From contig NZ_JASKLR010000033.1 in the NCBI RefSeq assembly GCF_030124325.1, forward strand, positions 1 through 50,376: DNA of 50,376 bases, in the 5' to 3' direction. This DNA comes from Sinorhizobium sp. 8-89 (lineage in GTDB: Bacteria > Pseudomonadota > Alphaproteobacteria > Rhizobiales > Rhizobiaceae). This document shows, piece by piece, positions 48,887 to 50,376 of the stretch. The notes under the pieces are model-generated. The model saw only the letters and a program-made list of their open reading frames with translations. It had not been told where the DNA came from and ran no database searches. The translations under genes were made by a program, and so were the position numbers. Numbering within the stretch: the first letter of the stretch is position 1; the number at the start of each line of letters is the position of its first letter.

Positions 48887-50376
48887 ATGAAGTTAAGAGA
48901 TTTGGTTGTCGGGGAATTCCCGGAGGTCGCCCATCGGATGACGGGATCAACCGGCGATATCGAGATTGACGAGCTATCCTGCGACAGCCGTGCGGTAAAA
49001 CCCGGAACGCTTTTTGTGGCTTTGCTCGGATCGAACGTCGATGGCGCTCACTATATTCACGAGGCGACCACACGAGGTGCAGCAGCTGTAATTTCGGCTC
49101 ACCAGGTCCACAGCACGGTCCCAGTGCTCGTTGTCGCCAATCCGCGGCAATTTCTGGCTCGTGCTGCGGCTCGCATGTCTCCAGGACAGCCCCACACATT
49201 TGTAGCCGTCACAGGCACAGCGGGTAAAACGTCGGTCGTTTCTTTTACAAGACAAATTTGGGCACTTGCCGGTTATGAGGCCGCACAGATCGGCACAACA
49301 GGAGTCGCGGCGCCCCGGCGGAACGAATATGGTGTTCGAACTACGCCAGATCCCATCAAGTTGCACCGCATCTTGAGCGATTTGAGGCATGATGGGGTCA
49401 CACACGCCGCGATGGAAGCATCGAGCCATGGGATTGATCAATGTCGCTTGGACGGGGTTCGCCTGACTGCCGGAGGCTTCACCAATCTCGGACGCGACCA
49501 TATGGACTATCACCCCTCAATCGAACATTACATGGCGGCCAAGATGCGCCTTTTCGATGCGCTGTTGCCGCGAGGCGCCCCAGCAGTTGTTTTTGCCGAC
49601 GGAGAGGCGTCCCAAAAAGCAGCTTCGACGGCCAAGAAGGCAGGGCTGGATGTTCGGACAGTCGGTCGCGGAGGGACCTACCTTCTCCTTGAAGATCTGA
49701 AGCCGGTCCGGCAAAAGCAAATAGTCCGGATACGTTTTCGCGACCAGATTTTGAATGCCAGCATTCCCCTCGTTGGGGAGTTTCAGGTTGCTAACGTGCT
49801 TGTCGCCTTGGGATTGGCAATTTCGACTGGTGTTGCGCCTGAGGTTGCCATTGCGGCGACCGAAACTTTGATCGGGGCTCCGGGGCGCCTTGAGTTTATT
49901 GGTGCTACAGCGGGTGGCGCACCCGTCTACGTCGACTATGCCCATAAACCCGAGGCGCTGGAAGCAGTCTTGAGTACGGCTCGCGTCTTTACTACGGGAC
50001 GTCTGATCGTCGTGTTCGGCTGCGGGGGAGATCGTGACAGGGGCAAGCGACGTAGCATGGGCGAGGTAGCTGCGAAACTGGCTGACATCGTGATTGTCAC
50101 CGATGACAACCCTCGCTCAGAGAGACCGGAGCAGATCAGGTCGGCGATCATCGAGGCTGCGCCTGGAGCCATCGAGATCGAGGACCGTTCCATCGCTATA
50201 GCGGAAGCTATTCGGATGTTGCGGCCCGGCGACGCTCTTATCGTGGCTGGAAAAGGACACGAGGAAGGGCAAATCATCGTAACCGCCCGGTTGTTACCGC
50301 GGAGATTTCGCTTTGATGCGAGCGATGAGTTCCTGGTCATCGACGAAGTCTTCGAGGAAGTCGTTCCATTCGTCAG
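48887..50376 (+). CDS. murE: MurE-like UDP-MurNAc-tripeptide synthetase / Mur ligase (partial)
   Basis: At least 496 aa, running off the window without a stop. Mur ligase plan: N-terminal UDP-binding domain (LSCDSRAVKPGTLFVALLG), central P-loop VTGTAGKTSVVSF (residues 108-120), MEASSHGIDQ, GFTNLGRDHMDYH, the carbamylated-Lys region MAAKMRLFDALL, then the C-terminal domain with GAPGRLEFIG, VVFGCGGDRDRGKRRSMGE, the diaminopimelate-type DDNPRSE and VAGKGHEEGQ. MurE adds meso-diaminopimelate to UDP-MurNAc-dipeptide in the cytoplasm. As a transporter-linked copy outside the cell-wall cluster it may be a specialised paralogue forming another amide bond. After HEEGQ the last 30 residues diverge from MurE, possibly a frameshift or extension. 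Confidence 0.88.
   Translation, partial: MKLRDLVVGEFPEVAHRMTGSTGDIEIDELSCDSRAVKPGTLFVALLGSNVDGAHYIHEATTRGAAAVISAHQVHSTVPVLVVANPRQFLARAAARMSPGQPHTFVAVTGTAGKTSVVSFTRQIWALAGYEAAQIGTTGVAAPRRNEYGVRTTPDPIKLHRILSDLRHDGVTHAAMEASSHGIDQCRLDGVRLTAGGFTNLGRDHMDYHPSIEHYMAAKMRLFDALLPRGAPAVVFADGEASQKAASTAKKAGLDVRTVGRGGTYLLLEDLKPVRQKQIVRIRFRDQILNASIPLVGEFQVANVLVALGLAISTGVAPEVAIAATETLIGAPGRLEFIGATAGGAPVYVDYAHKPEALEAVLSTARVFTTGRLIVVFGCGGDRDRGKRRSMGEVAAKLADIVIVTDDNPRSERPEQIRSAIIEAAPGAIEIEDRSIAIAEAIRMLRPGDALIVAGKGHEEGQIIVTARLLPRRFRFDASDEFLVIDEVFEEVVPFV

Overview
The window reads as accessory DNA of a rhizobial alphaproteobacterium (Mesorhizobium/Rhizobium/Sinorhizobium-like; the genus cannot be fixed from the sequence alone). 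The reasons are GC-rich codon use, a Rhizobiales-type ICE/plasmid transfer backbone, and relatives of the excision-control genes of the Mesorhizobium symbiosis island ICEMlSymR7A. No rRNA, tRNA or CRISPR array was seen. The many remnants and IS elements suggest a symbiotic plasmid, island or other frequently rearranged replicon.

Layout. (1) 1-7.3 kb is a decaying catabolic segment. It starts with the end of an IS21-like element, then an aroE-like pseudogene, a TIM-barrel isomerase, an IclR regulator, broken etfA and etfB, an intact dimethylformamidase-like gene and a deleted thiolase gene. (2) 7.3-20.5 kb is an ICE backbone, almost all on the minus strand. In transcription order it runs XRE repressor, DUF2285 (QseM-like), fseA with a +1 ribosomal frameshift site, rdfS, repA, DUF2840, traF, DUF736, lytic transglycosylase, [IS110], relaxase rlxS, traG and a CopG-type protein. 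Many junctions are 4-bp ATGA overlaps. The usual parA and the trb mating-pore genes are absent. (3) 20.86-22.38 kb is an IS5/IS1182-type element with a passenger gene. (4) 22.4-28.5 kb is a probable defence cargo: a membrane alpha/beta hydrolase, a Septu-like ATPase fused to a degenerate HNH domain, its HNH nuclease partner, and an EEP-type nuclease. It ends at two opposed DUF736 gene fragments, a scar of backbone rearrangement. (5) 29-50.4 kb is an amino-acid-type uptake and catabolism region: M81 peptidase, periplasmic binding protein, histidinol-dehydrogenase-like enzyme, XRE-cupin and IclR regulators, Asp/Glu racemase-like protein, broken panC, glutamate dehydrogenase, ornithine cyclodeaminase, P5C reductase, AMP-ligase, enoyl-CoA hydratase, aspartoacylase-like hydrolase, a PotABC-type transporter with fused permeases, and a MurE-like ligase running off the end.

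How it works together. The ICE module looks like the known relay of quorum or repressor input, then FseA (made only after a UUU-to-UUC frameshift), then rdfS, then excision, replication and DNA processing by RlxS/TraG. Without trb genes in the window it would need a mating pore from elsewhere. In the catabolic half a shared ATATCGYATA motif lies upstream of the binding protein, the acyl-CoA/amino-acid operon and the permease operon, which suggests one regulon for uptake and breakdown of an amino-acid-derived compound.
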